Shown here: positions 46,448 to 57,439 of the stretch, one piece after another
Position numbering within the stretch: position 1 is the stretch's first letter
How the letters are laid out: each line of letters begins with the position of its first letter
NCBI RefSeq assembly: GCF_041734735.1
Contig: NC_134883.1
Coordinates: forward strand, 16,059,747 to 16,123,746
DNA: 64,000 nucleotides
Direction: 5' to 3'
Source of the DNA: Babylonia areolata
Lineage: Eukaryota; Mollusca; Gastropoda; Neogastropoda; Buccinidae
Position numbers and translations under genes: made by a program
Notes under the pieces: generated by a model
Databases searched by the model: none
The model's input: only the letters and a program-made list of their open reading frames with translations
Told to the model about the DNA's origin: nothing

Positions 46448-49400
46448 CGTGGAAGCTGCGATACGTAGCCTAGAAATGAGTGTGTGGAGGAGGGGGGTAG
46501 AGGGGGTGCAGGGTAATGTGTGTGTGTGTGTGTGTGTGTTGGGGTTCATGTATGTTTGTGTATTTGACTGCTTCCATATCTGTGAAACTGCATGTTTGGT
46601 GCACATCTGTTAGGCATATATGTGTGAATGTGTGTCTGCATTTTTTTACATTTATTTGCTTATTTATCATCATTGTTGTCTTTTTAATTTATTTAATTAA
46701 TTTATTTTATTGTTATTATTATTTTATTTTATTTATTTATTTTGTTTTGTTTTGTACACTTATAGTTGACTTCATCAAGTTTTTGCGCCTCATACATATT
46801 ATTATTAGTAGTAGTAGTTCTTTTTTTATGTATTTATCTATTATTTATTTCCTTTTTTTTTCTCAAGGCCTAAGCGCGTTGGGTTACGCTGCTGGTCAGG
46901 CATCTGCTTGGCAGATGTGGTGTAGTGTATATGAATTAGCCATAGTGTCTGTATGTTGTGTGTTTCAGTGCTACTCGTCAGCCATGGTGTCTGTGTTTCA
47001 GTGCTACTCATTAGCCATAGTGTCTGTATGTTGTGTTTCAGTGCTACTCATCAGCCATGGTGTCTGTGTTTCAGTGCTACTCATTAGCCATAGTGTCTGT
47101 ATGTTGTGTTTCAGTGCTACTCGTCAGCCATGGTGTCTGTGTTTCAGTGCTACTCATTAGCCATAGTGTCTGTATGTTGTGTTTCAGTGCTACTCATCAG
47201 CAATAGTGTCTGTATGTTGTGTTTCAGTGCTACTCATCAGCCATGGTGTCTGTGTGTGTGTTTCAGTGTTACTCATCAGCCATAGTGTCTGTATGTTGTG
47301 TGTTTCAGTGTTACACATTAGCCATAGTGTCTGTGTGTGTGTTTCAGTGTTACTCATTAGCCGTGGTGTCTGTGTGTGTTTCAGTGTTACTCATTAGTCA
47401 TAATGTCTGTGTGTGTTTCAGTGTTACTCATTAGTCATAATGTCTGTGTGTGTGTTTCAGTGCTACTCATTAGCCGTGGTGGGGTACCGGGTGGCAACGT
47501 TCAATGACTGTGTTGCTGCCTCAGAACAGCTGAAAGAGGTGAGCAGAGGGGGGGGGGTTGTGTGATGTCACTGTCATGACTGTGATAATAACACTTCAGG
47601 CACGGTTGATACTGGTTTCTGATCACAGATTGAAAGAAAAAAAAGAAACTTTTAAAACCCCACTAAGATGGAAAAATTCATTAACTATTTTGTTTGGGAC
47701 TTGGATAAGGCAGTGTATTTTGTATTCTGGCTTAAGCCCCTTGATAGAATAATTGTCTCCTGAAATGGTTATTTTGGTTGGAAAGGTTTTTTTTTCATTT
47801 TTTATGTTAAGATTCATACTGAAGGATGAATGGACAGAATGGTTAAGACATTTTATTTGCCAGTACAGAGCCTGTTACTATTCTTCTTCTTCTTCCTCGT
47901 TCGCCTCCCATTAGATGAGCAGCCCGGTGTCCTCGATGAAGGCTGCCGTCCATCGCAGCTCCTTCAGGGTGCCGTACAGTTTGGCTTCCACTGCTGTCGG
48001 TGTTGGCCAGTACTTCCTCCTGGATGCTGCATGTGTCCTAGTCTTGAAGGATGTGGTCGGTTGTCATTGGTCCCTCACCACAAGAGCACTCTCCACTCTG
48101 TCCAATGCCAAATTTTCTATGCATGGGGTGGAGCAGGCGGTTATGTCCAGTCCTCAGGCGGAAGATCTTGACCTGTTCCCGTCGTTCCAGCAAATGTCTG
48201 TCTTCTGGGTTATATTTGGGGTGCTGGAGGCGCCACTTTATTCCTTGCTGTGCCTTGATTTCATCGTATGACACCTGTTACTATGAGCATCTGGGTTCAA
48301 ATCTGACCATGACGGCACCACCTTTACAAACTGAAACTTTGGAACATTTCATTGCTGTTTTATTAACAACCAACACTTTTTTTTTTTTAAATATTTTTTT
48401 TAACAATAATGAGAGCCAAACATTGCAGTTCTTACAAACCTGGATTTTGTTTTTTAAAGACTTTTTTTTTTTAAACTTAAAGCATGTCATAGTGAAGATA
48501 ATGTAAAAAAACAATAAACCCAGAAAAACTATATGAACTGTGGGTGAGGAGAGGATGGTGGGTATTTGGTTGAACGTTTATTTGGCAGGTATTGTGCAGA
48601 GTACTGGGATGATGTCAGTGCAGTGCAGGACTGTAAGAACAATAGATGTACAGTGTATGACAGTGTTGGAAAGTGCAAGTGGGAAGAGAAGCAAGATGGC
48701 AGAATGGTTAGAACGTTTTTCTTCCAATACTGTATCTGTGAGGGTCTGTATTTGAATCCCACTCTCAATCTTTCTTCCAAGTTTGACTGGAAAATCCAAC
48801 TGAGTGTCTAGTCGTTTGGATGAGACGACAGACTGAGGTCACATGTGCAGCAAGCACTTGGCGCACAGAAAAAGAAGCCATGGCAACTGAAGTGTCCTCT
48901 GGCAAAATTCTGCAAACGAAATCAGCTCAGATAGGTACAAGTATATCTGCATGCACTCAAGGCCTGACAAGCACATTGGGCTATGCTGCTGTCAGGCATA
49001 AGTCTTTCACAGGAGTCTGTTGATCTGGTCTTGAAATCAGTTGCACAGAATTGTCAGCTTCAGTATGTTTTTACTTGTAAAGCTCAAAATAAGTTAAAAT
49101 GTAATGACCACTTTAACGTATCGTTCTTGCTGGGGTCTACTTACCCGTGTGGCAATGGATAATGTTCAGTACTTTTTTTTGTTGCTGCATTGTGTTAACA
49201 GGAAGGGCAAAAGCTCTTTGAATTGAAAATTTTTGTTTTCATATAATGTGTATTTCATTTCTATTAAATTATTTTATGGTTGAATTTAGGGGGTCAGGAT
49301 CAAATGAAGGGGGCAAATTGAGCACGGTTATTGCGAGCTGACACATCCCCTAACTGGTACTGAGGTAAGCTGTGATGTCACAGCACCAAGGGCATGGAGA

Positions 49401-49846
49401 TCAGTGGTGTGCAGACAGCTTGCTTCACCATGTTTTTGATCCATGTGCGAGGGCCAGTAAGCGGACCGGGCAAGATGGGTCGTCTTTTCACTGTTAGCCG
49501 CACGAAATTTGGCCAAGCAGAGCAAACCGATAGGCCTAGTTTGCATCAGTTTGACATGGTAAGTATATGTATCACCAAACATGGAGTATAACACAAACTC
49601 CTCCTTTTAATCAGTATCCTCACATTAAGGTCACATTATGAGCTGTACAAGCAAGAAGATACTAGTAGTGAAGAGTTGTAAATTGGAATATGTATTAGTT
49701 TGCATGAGGATTTGATTCCAAAAAATATACATTATGTAATTATGTTGTTTAACATTCTCCCATTTTCTCTGTCCTTGCAGCAAGTGGAAGAAGCGAAGGA
49801 AGACCTGAAGCGTAGAGGTTACAAATACGCCAATGAGTTCAGCTGA
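42369..49846 (+). CDS. DPM3: Dolichol-phosphate mannosyltransferase subunit 3 (DPM3), complete, five exons including a 30-nt microexon
   Basis: Small ER membrane protein that tethers and stabilises the catalytic subunit DPM1 for Dol-P-Man synthesis, which supplies N-glycan, O-mannose and GPI assembly. Exons: 42369-42374 (Met-Ala only), 43762-43881, 45448-45477, 47461-47538, 49781-49846 (TGA 49844-49846). All introns are phase 0, giving 99 residues (human 92). Two transmembrane segments are visible: PKLFQWLAGIAVFMSVW, and LPLYLLISFA running into CYSLAVVGYRVATFNDC. The C-terminus EEAKEDLKRRGYKY matches the DPM1-binding helix of the family. GYRVATF is nearly invariant. The microexon is needed: without it the second membrane helix would lose 10 residues that are present in human DPM3. 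The start rests on an ATG-GCG-GTAAGT arrangement at 42369 whose phase fits exon 2. Candidate poly(A) signals lie at 50202 and 50214. Confidence 0.92.
43679..43732 (+). repeat. CA microsatellite before DPM3 exon 2
   Basis: (AC)n of about 54 bp ending 30 bp before the acceptor at 43761. Confidence 0.9.
44709..44938. mobile_element. Fold-back MITE in DPM3 intron 2
   Basis: Two arms of about 91 bp (44709-44799 and 44848-44938), about 95 % complementary, with a loop of about 48 bp. Arms start agacaaaaaactaaagttta. The transcript would fold into a long hairpin. No coding capacity and no clear target duplication. Confidence 0.85.
45222..45282 (+). repeat. CA microsatellite, DPM3 intron 2
   Basis: (CA)n of about 60 bp, 165 bp before the microexon. 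Confidence 0.9.
45448..45477 (+). other. DPM3: 30-nt microexon of DPM3
   Basis: Encodes exactly LPLYLLISFA, between acceptor ...ctatgttgcag and donor gtaagt. It fills the gap against human DPM3 between the loop after the first membrane helix and CYAL/CYSL. It is flanked by introns of about 1.57 kb and 1.98 kb and is easy for gene finders to miss. Confidence 0.88.
45500..46050 (+). mobile_element. LINE fragment: reverse transcriptase domain, 5' and 3' truncated
   Basis: Encodes HGVPQGSVLG, SYADDTQLQ (the YADD catalytic box), WMTLNKLQLNGDKTEAMIIG and RRISSIRKYMF, in that order, typical of CR1/L2/jockey-like non-LTR retrotransposons. The frame is open from about 45521 to 46050 and coding likeness then stops abruptly before a GT microsatellite. 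Sits within 25-50 bp downstream of the DPM3 microexon. Confidence 0.85.
46112..46560 (+). repeat. GT-rich microsatellite cluster, DPM3 intron 3
   Basis: Interrupted (GT)n from the broken end of the LINE fragment, with a pure tract at 46407-46446. Open frames here are repeat artefacts. Confidence 0.85.
46640..46934 (+). mobile_element. SINE tail module with AT-rich leader, truncated at the DPM3 minisatellite
   Basis: Same leader words as at 3225 (tgcttatttatcatcattgt) and the module up to gtggtgtagtgtatatg, where the exon 4 minisatellite begins. Confidence 0.75.
46937..47481 (+). repeat. 37-44 bp minisatellite built from the DPM3 exon 4 acceptor plus first codons
   Basis: Thirteen intronic copies of tgtttcag|tgctactcattagcc (with c/t and a/g variants) precede the real acceptor at 47460/47461. 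Each unit carries a T/G-rich tract, the AG and about 20 nt of exon-like sequence. The array abuts a SINE fragment ending at 46934. Confidence 0.93.
47834..48312 (+). mobile_element. SINE tRNA-like head split by the LINE insertion
   Basis: The A-box-like gacagaatggttaagac (47834) and the B-box-like ctgggttcaaatctg (48291-48305) lie on either side of the LINE and rejoin at CCTGTTACTAT. Resembles the head at 48690. Confidence 0.65.
47882..48273 (-). mobile_element. 3' end of a second LINE, inserted into a SINE head
   Basis: On the minus strand: IKWRLQHPKYNPEDRH, FRLRTGHNRLLHPMHRKFGI, CSCGEGPMTTDHILQDC, the cysteine/histidine C-terminus common in RNase H-bearing LINEs. The 3' end is a GAA-rich tail (47882-47895). 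The 11-bp CCTGTTACTAT flanks it at 47871-47881 and 48274-48284 as a target duplication. Confidence 0.85.
48683..49015 (+). mobile_element. tRNA-derived SINE, head plus core plus start of the TACTGA-type tail
   Basis: Head aagatggcagaatggttaga with B box gtatttgaatccc, then a core with gtctagtcgtttggatgaga, then ctcaaggcctgac and gctatgctgctgtcaggcat. It shows the order of modules that other copies in this window carry only in part. Confidence 0.75.
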
Positions 49847-50201
49847 CCCTCACTGGTCACACACACACAGCGGACCATTCTACATTTCACCCTGTCGGGC
49901 TGCAGCACGGATCCTGCAGCCATTATAATATTCTTTATGTTCTCCTCTACACTTCCCTGTGTTTTTGGACATTACTGTAATATGGGGGTTACAAGGCGAT
50001 TTATGCAAGTTTTCAGAATGGCAATGAAGTAGTTTTTGCACATCGATGAGCATTTTGCCTCCACTTGCAGGAGTGTTGGGTCTTCAGGACATTGTCCTGT
50101 GGATACAGCATGTGTAAGGATTCAAGGTGCTGCAGTAGGATAGTCATTTTGTTAATGGGTGTGAACGATGATGTGTTTACACAGTGTGTATACACACATG
50201 A

Positions 50202-50219
50202 AATAAAGTATGGAATAAA
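50202..50219 (+). promoter_or_regulatory. Tandem poly(A) signals of DPM3
   Basis: Two AATAAA hexamers (50202-50207 and 50214-50219), about 360 bp after the DPM3 stop codon and followed by T-rich sequence. They imply a 3' UTR of roughly 49847-50240. Confidence 0.6.
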
Positions 50220-50370
50220 ATGAATCGTGATTTGGATTTTTTTTCCTGTTCACAAAAAGTTGTGACTGATGGTCAAGGGTTTTGAAAATTCATAAGAAAA
50301 AAAAAAAAAAAAAGTTCAAAGCAAGTTTTTGTTGTATTTTTTTTTATGCATAGAGTGTGCTGTGATAACA

Positions 50371-50945
50371 GCTCACTGAACTCTGGTCCAATCAAAACAT
50401 ACCACCAGTGATCATTTCTTTCATTGGCTGACAGTGAAAGGAATTTTCATTGGCTGGGATTGCAAGGAGAACCAGTCTACAGCCATTGGTATATTCTTGA
50501 TGGAATGATGGTCAAGGACATTCATATTAAATATATTTTTTTTTTAAGAGCAAGTTTTTGTGAGTACTGTGCTTATGTACTGAGTACCATGAAAAATGGG
50601 CTGAAAGGTGCCCTGCTGTGTGCCATCTGTCTCCCCCACCAACCAGGAGCTTTGTTTCTTTTTATACCTGAAAAAGTTCACTTGTGTCAACACTTTCCTG
50701 AACTCTGGTCCAATCAAAATGCACCAGCAGTGATCCCTTCTTTAACTGGCTAACAGTGAAAGGAATTTTCATTGGCTGGGATTGCATTGAAATTGTAAAA
50801 CAACTCACATCACTCTAGATCAATCAAAACACACGAGTAACGAACCAATGGAAACAACAGTAGTGGGGTTTTTTTTCTTTCATTGACTTGCAGCAAAATG
50901 AGTTGTCATTGGCTGGGATTGCAGTGAATAGTGCAAACTGCTACT
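50371..50945 (+). repeat. Three diverged copies of an about 100-bp segment rich in CCAAT/ATTGG
   Basis: Copies begin near 50375, 50695 and 50800. Shared words are ctctggtccaatcaaaa and ttttcattggctgggattgc. The first two are separated by unrelated sequence (50470-50690). Confidence 0.65.
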
Positions 50946-51084
50946 TTTTTTTTTTTTTAATTTTTTTTTTTAGTGACAATCTGAAAGCTGGAGCAGACAT
51001 AATCTTTCTGTAATGCCTTCTAGCCATAAGGTTGTGTTCTAAATGTGCTGAGTAGGGGGAAGTGGGGAGATGACACTGTAGCAA

Positions 51085-52290
51085 TCAGCAAAAAGGCAAT
51101 GTGCCAGCAGTCAACAATACATACATAGCAAAGTGCCAGAAACCAACTACAGAGCAAAATTTGACGACACTGTCATAATGTTAAAAGCAATGTGCCAGCA
51201 GTCAACAATACATACATTGCAGCCAACAGAACTGCAGAGCAATATGTAATTACAGTCAGTACTACATAGCAGTCAACAGAAGTACACAGTAATGTGCTAG
51301 CAGTCAACAGAAGTGTACAACAATGTGTTAGAAGTCATCAGAACTACACAGCAGCCAACAGAAGTATATGGTAGTCTACAAAGCTAAAAATGGAAATGTG
51401 CTGGAAGTGCATAGCAATGTGTCTGCAGTCAATACTACACAGCAGTTAACAGAACTACACAGCAGTCAACAGAACTACATTGCAGTCAAGAGAAGTACAC
51501 AACAGAACTGTTAATCGTAAAATCCTATAGTCCAGCTGACGGCACAGGGCCATATCAGGTCTGTCAAACCATACAAATGCTCAACCACATCAACACAAAA
51601 GCTCAAATACACACAGAGAAAACCCTAAAAGATAAATCTACAAAATACTTTATGACACATTATCCTACCATTTTGCTCCTTCCGGCAAATAAGATTTGGC
51701 TGTGCTGAGGATGTCATTCCGCTTAATTTATCATCCCTAGATTACAAAAAATCTTTAAAAGAAAAAAAAAAGGGAAAAAACCCCCACTTCTTCATAGCCA
51801 AACAACAAATGAATAAAAAAAAAAAAAAGAAAAAAAAAAAAGACCATTTAGGCAAATAACACTGCAGAATGGACAGCTGGTGCTCATCCCAGTGTTTACA
51901 ATTTCACTACCTAATTGCCAGAGCAAAACAGCACAGGTAGTGCTTCATAGACTGGAAAAGAGAAAGAAGAGTCAAGGCTTGCTTGAAAAAAGAAAAGGGA
52001 ATGGACTGGGAAGGCAGAAAAAGGCGACAACAGTGAAGGAAGAAAAAAAGCAGAAACAAAGAGGGCAATAAAAAAGATGAAATTTCTAGCACAGAATTTC
52101 CTGAAGGTGGGGATGCTATTTACACTGAAAGACCCCCGGCATCCCCACGGTGGAACAACAGTAGAACACAGCAATGTACTAGCAAGTCAACAGATGTACA
52201 GGGCGATGTTCTAGCAGTCAACAGAAGTACACGGCGATGTTCTAGCAGTCAACACAATGCGTTAGCAGTCAACACAACTATATAGCAAAG
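51085..52290 (+). repeat. Degenerate repeats of a 15-35 bp phrase, in two blocks
   Basis: Words such as agcagtcaacagaactacac and gcaatgtgccagcagtcaac recur at 51085-51500 and 52165-52290. The middle part (about 51500-52165) holds other sequence, including poly-A runs. An old, decayed tandem repeat. Confidence 0.65.
52000..52160 (+). repeat. Dispersed repeat, copy 1 of 2 in the window
   Basis: Shares gcacagaatttcc, gaaggtg and actgaaagacccc in the same order and spacing with 58590-58740. Confidence 0.55.
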
Positions 52291-52446
52291 CGTTTTATCA
52301 GAAAGTGTACATTCTAACTCTACATTGCACAAGCCCAAACAAAGACTTTCCTTCAATGTGTAGGTCTGAGGTATGTTAACACTGATTGCTCCTGCCAACA
52401 ATGCTATCTGCATCTGCCCAGCCTACACTGCAATCCACCCACATAC

Positions 52447-52705
52447 TGTCTGTGTACACTGTTCACAAACTTACAGATGCTATTAAAATGGACCATATTG
52501 TCTGTGTACACTGTTCACAAACTTACAGATGCTATTAAAATGGACCATATTGTCTGTGTACACTGTTCACAAACTTACAGATGCTATTAAAATGGACCAT
52601 ACTGTCTGTGTACACTGTTCACAAACTTACAGATGCTATTAAAATGGACCATATTGTCTGTGTACACTGTTCACAAACTTACAGATGATATTAAAATGGA
52701 CCATC
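52447..52705 (+). repeat. 52-bp tandem repeat, five copies
   Basis: Unit: tgtctgtgtacactgttcac, then aaacttacagatgctattaa and aatggaccatat. Copies are nearly identical, so the expansion looks recent. Confidence 0.93.
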
Positions 52706-53771
52706 AGTTTGCAGTGGATCTGGCAATTTAGTCTGTTCTCCTGAGACATAACTGCAGCACAGGGGGCTGGAGGGGGAGGGTGTGGGGGGGGGGGGGGGGG
52801 GGAGAGACTTGTTCCCAGACATGATGGGAAGAGAAAAGGGAATGCACCACTGTAGACATGCTGGTTATGCTTGGTATGAACTTATTTGACTGTCTCACTC
52901 ACAACAAACAGCAAGTTGTTGCAGTGTTTTTCTTCTTTTTTTTTCTGACAACAGTTGCCACTGGCTGTGTTTGGTGTGAACACACCCAAAGTTGTTGAAC
53001 ACTGCGCAGCAACTGTGATCTGCAACCTGGAGTAATCTGCAACAATTCCAAAGCAACGTGCCACAGACTGAAGGGATACAGGGTGGAGAACTGTTGGAAA
53101 TGTGTCTACTGACGTGTGTCCATCACTACGCATTGTGACATTACCCACACAGCCTCACATCAGTACATTAAAAATAAACACAGCATCACATCAGGACACG
53201 TGCATCAAAAATATGGTGATGTAACCACCCCTTTCCTCAGCATCTTCACCATGCTGACAGAGTCAGTGAAGAACTACACAGACAGGCACTTGTTGCGGCA
53301 ATATTGGGGCTTCATGAAATGCACACTGCATAGCCACAGTCACTGTATTTTCATTCACATGAAATAAACAGCTTGACCTGAATATACTACATTGCCATAC
53401 TGACTGTAGCTTCACCCACATGAAAAAATACTACATAGCCATAATCACGATACTGCAGTTTCACCAATATGGAAAAAATAGCAAAAAAAGAAGCTGACCT
53501 GTACTTACTATACTACACAGCCACACACCTTGTAGTTCTACCCACATGAAGTAAACAAGCTGATCTGTACTGACTCTCATAATTCCATAGGACAAAGCAG
53601 ACAAATCCTCACATCTTTCTATTGATTTGGGCAGGAGAGATGTCTCTGGTTTGCAGCAACCAATGTAAATATTCAACATCAACATCATGGCCTGTCCCTC
53701 ACTGCTATGTCTACATTTGCACTCCAGCACTGTGGACACTCCAGTTCACTCATTACCTCAGCACATCATAT

Positions 53772-54537
53772 TCGAGGTGTGTTCAAAAAGTGTCCGACCT
53801 TTGTTCATAAAAACTACTCGTATCCAGATTCAACAAACTTACACTAATCTTCAAAGTAGTCCCCTTGGGCTGCCACACACTTCTCCCAATGGTTCTGCCA
53901 CTGTCGGAAGCAGCGCTGGAACATCTCTTTTGGGATGGCGTGCAGCTGGTCCGTTGCATTCTGCATGATGTCTTCTCTGGACTGAAATCTGGTCCCTTTC
54001 AGGGGCATTTTCAGCTGTGGGAACAGCCAGAAGTCACGGAACCATGTCAGGAGAGTAGGGAGCCTGACGAAGCACAGGTGTGCATCACCAGGGTCCTCAA
54101 TTGGTCAATGACGATCTCATTTTGGGATGTTGAGGGCCTACCAGAATGTGCTTCACTCTCCACTGATGTGCAGCCATCTTTGAAGCGGTTGTAACACTCC
54201 TTTATCTGTGTGGTGCCCGTTGCTTCATCTCTGAAGGCCTGTTGAATCTTGTGGATTGTCTCCACTTTGGAATTGCCAAGTTTAACACAAAATTTGATGC
54301 AGTAGCGCTGTTCAAGTTTTTCAGTCATTTTGTCAAAAACGAAAATCCGACGGCGCTCACTTACACTTCCTCACTCATCAGCAGTCTGCCGTCAACTGAC
54401 AGCTTCTGCAGGCGGGAAAAAATTCACGTATGTGCATTAGGGTCGCCTACATACGTGCACCAAACTACGCCTCCCTAGCTTCATTTGTTTACGCACGAAA
54501 AAATTAAGGTTGGATACTTTTTGAACACACCTTGTAT
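53772..54537 (-). mobile_element. Mariner-like transposon, internally deleted
   Basis: Inverted ends ggtgtgttcaaaaagt with TA at both outer edges. The minus strand encodes the N-terminal helix-turn-helix part of a mariner transposase (MTEKLEQRYCIKFCVKLG; QIKECYNRFKDG; SGRPSTSQNE; 54328 to about 54050). The remaining part, toward 53780, resembles only the transposase C-terminus (PYSPDM; DFWLFPQLKMPLKGTRFQSR; HAIPKEMFQRCFRQW). The catalytic core between them is missing, so the copy is dead and at most mobilised in trans. Confidence 0.88.
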
Positions 54538-55771
54538 ACACATGTCCAAGAAAACATGACAGAAATAATACTGCAACGTTCCCCAAAATGACAAGGTGTG
54601 AAGAAACGGGACTCACAACAACAGCGTTCGGCAGACTGGAAGCAGAACACGAAACCAAACATGACACAGAGAAGATGATTGCAGTGAAAAATGGACATTC
54701 CACTCCTCAGCTCTGACTTCAGCACACACAGGTATTCTGCACAGCATACATAAGGATTCTATACAGCACCGACCAGCAGCTCAAAACAGGTGCCAGTTTC
54801 ACACAATCCTGACCAAATCAGCATCATTGTGATGCAGTGAACCGACTCACAGGCATGGGGAAACCGGGGCACAACTACATATCGGGGAAAACCAGACCAC
54901 GATGAAGCATTCTTATGCTACACAGCAAACTGAAACTTACAGGAGGAAACAGCTGATCATTTTCACTTGACCAGGCAGTGCTGTGATTATTGCACATGGT
55001 ATGAATGACCGCTAACTCCCCTGCATGTGAACATCATGGAAGAAGCATGAACACATCTGCCAGCAGCCAAGGAATAGCAATACAGTTTATCAAACATTGC
55101 TGTCATAGAAAAAAAAAATCAGAATTAAAGCCATTTACAAGTACTTCAGGATAATGGAACATTCAAGTCACCCTGTTTACACTGAACAAGAAAGTGTGGA
55201 AAAACCTGCTTCATACACACATAGGGACTAGACAAGGTATTTCCAATTCCCCTTGTCAAAAGAACCATAAAGTCCCCTCTCCCTCCCCCACAAAAAACCA
55301 ACAACAATCTACACCCCCCCACCCCCCACTCCCAAACCTTATGCATGAATGCACCTTTGTTGTGGATAAAATCAGTAACAGAAAAAGCAGGCATGTCTGC
55401 AACTTTGTAGAATCAAAACTCCTTTTATCTTAAATGAAATTCCTGAAATGTTACACACACACCAAAAAAACAACAGAAACCCAGCAACAAATGGCAATGG
55501 AATGTCGGACACAAAAAAGCACAGGTATCATATCCCTGAACACTGAAGCAAAACACCGAAAGAACACATGACTTGGGTAGCACTGAGCACTGTGACCCAA
55601 TGACATGGAGGGGTGCACACACCAGGACCACAGGCAGTTGGCAGAAACATGCAGAGGTGCACTCCCTACACACACACACCCTACCAAACAACACTCATTG
55701 TTCAACACTTCACAATGCACAACCACCACCATCTTGTGGAACCAAAATAACCCCCTCCTCCTCCCACCTGT

Positions 55772-56066
55772 GTGGGCTACAACTCCCACATTCACTTGAA
55801 TGTACAATCATGACTCTTTTACCCCACCAGGCAGGCAGCCACACTCTGTTTTCTGGGGTGTGCCTGCTGGGTATGTTCTTGTTTCCATAACCGATCAACA
55901 CTGACATGGATTACCGGGTCTTTGATCTGCATGCATATTCACATAGGGGGTTTAGATTTGCAGGTCTGCACATCTTGACACACCTAATGCTGGGATTGGG
56001 ATTCAAACCCAGGACCCTTAAATTGAAGTCTATTGATTTTAATCACTGGTGTGTTGTGCCCATCAA
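55772..56066 (-). mobile_element. SINE of the 18831 family, diverged
   Basis: Recognised by ctgctgggtatgttcttgtt, catggattaccgggtctttg and gggattcaaacccaggaccc. Confidence 0.75.
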
Positions 56067-57439
56067 GAGAAAAAAAATCAATTCAGAGGTTCTTTTAACT
56101 GTTTTCTGCCAACAAGAGCAGAAAACCATGACTGATTACACTGAGCGTAGAGGTGGAGATACAATTCTGCATGAACACATCTGGATAGAGTGTGTCACAG
56201 GAATACCACCAGGGCTGTAATCAAAATCAGGCAGGAAACATGTGTGGCATAAAGCAAAGCTTCATAAAAACTCACTGAAAGCAATGTGGCAAAGAAGAAA
56301 TAACTATATACAAAAAGGAGGATGGAACAACATAAATGGTCTGAGCCATGACACAACTCTAGTAACTGTACATCTTGGAATGCTATGTGCAAAAGACAAC
56401 ACAACAGCTCTAACAAAGACACCACCATAACAGCTCTAACAAAGACAGCTTTAACAATCACCTGTAACACCAATAGCTTTCCACAGGGAATGGTAACTTT
56501 AGACACAACAACACTGACACAGGTAACAATATACAGTATCGTAGCATTTCTTGTAAATTCTTGTTAGCAGCATGTCTTCATTTTGGCTACTTTTTCAGTG
56601 TCATCACAGTCATATAGTATTTCATGTGATAGCAGCAAATTATTGTGCACATCTTCATCATTCTGTACAGAAGCATATTGTGACAGTGTAAAAAGTTTTT
56701 GATTCCAAAAGTAGAGTATTCTTTTACAGTTTTTTGCCTTGCAATGCAGCACATTCCGAATAACAGCAAAAAGATTCCACACACACTGGAAACAATACAG
56801 AATTCTGCTAAATGTTGATGAAGTCTGTTTAAAACAAACATTAATAGAACACAATCATGGGAGCTATCTTTTAGCAACAAAATCCAAACACAGAACCACA
56901 CCTCCATATCAGGAATAAATTACTTTCTATCAACACAAAAGGTGAAAGGCAAATTAAAACAAAATCTTTAGTTTAAATAAAGAGTTATAAATTCAGTCTT
57001 AGATTTCTCCACCATTGACACAAAGCCTCATTCAGTCCAATCCACATCCAGCAAAGGTTTCAACATTTAGCAAAGGGTGCAAGCAATATTTACAGGGTAC
57101 CCACTGTTCGGCAGTCAGACAACTTTCAGAATGTAGTGTTTTATATTCTGTGAGCTCAGTCAGTGCCCTTCCAGTTCAGCCCATGTCATCAAAAGCCCTC
57201 ACGACGGAGGTGATCCTACAATAAAGAAGACATACTGGGCATTACATTTGTTAAAAACTAAACAGACATCTAAAATATCAACCAGAAAATAAACAGATCC
57301 ATGAATTCATTAATATATAGGACAACATGAATTAAAAATGACCAGATAGTTTTACAGAAAAAAAAAAAAAATTAAAAAGTTACAAAAAGGATTGAGGAAA
57401 ATATTCCCCTCCCTCAACTTCCGTCCTCCCTGTGTCTGC

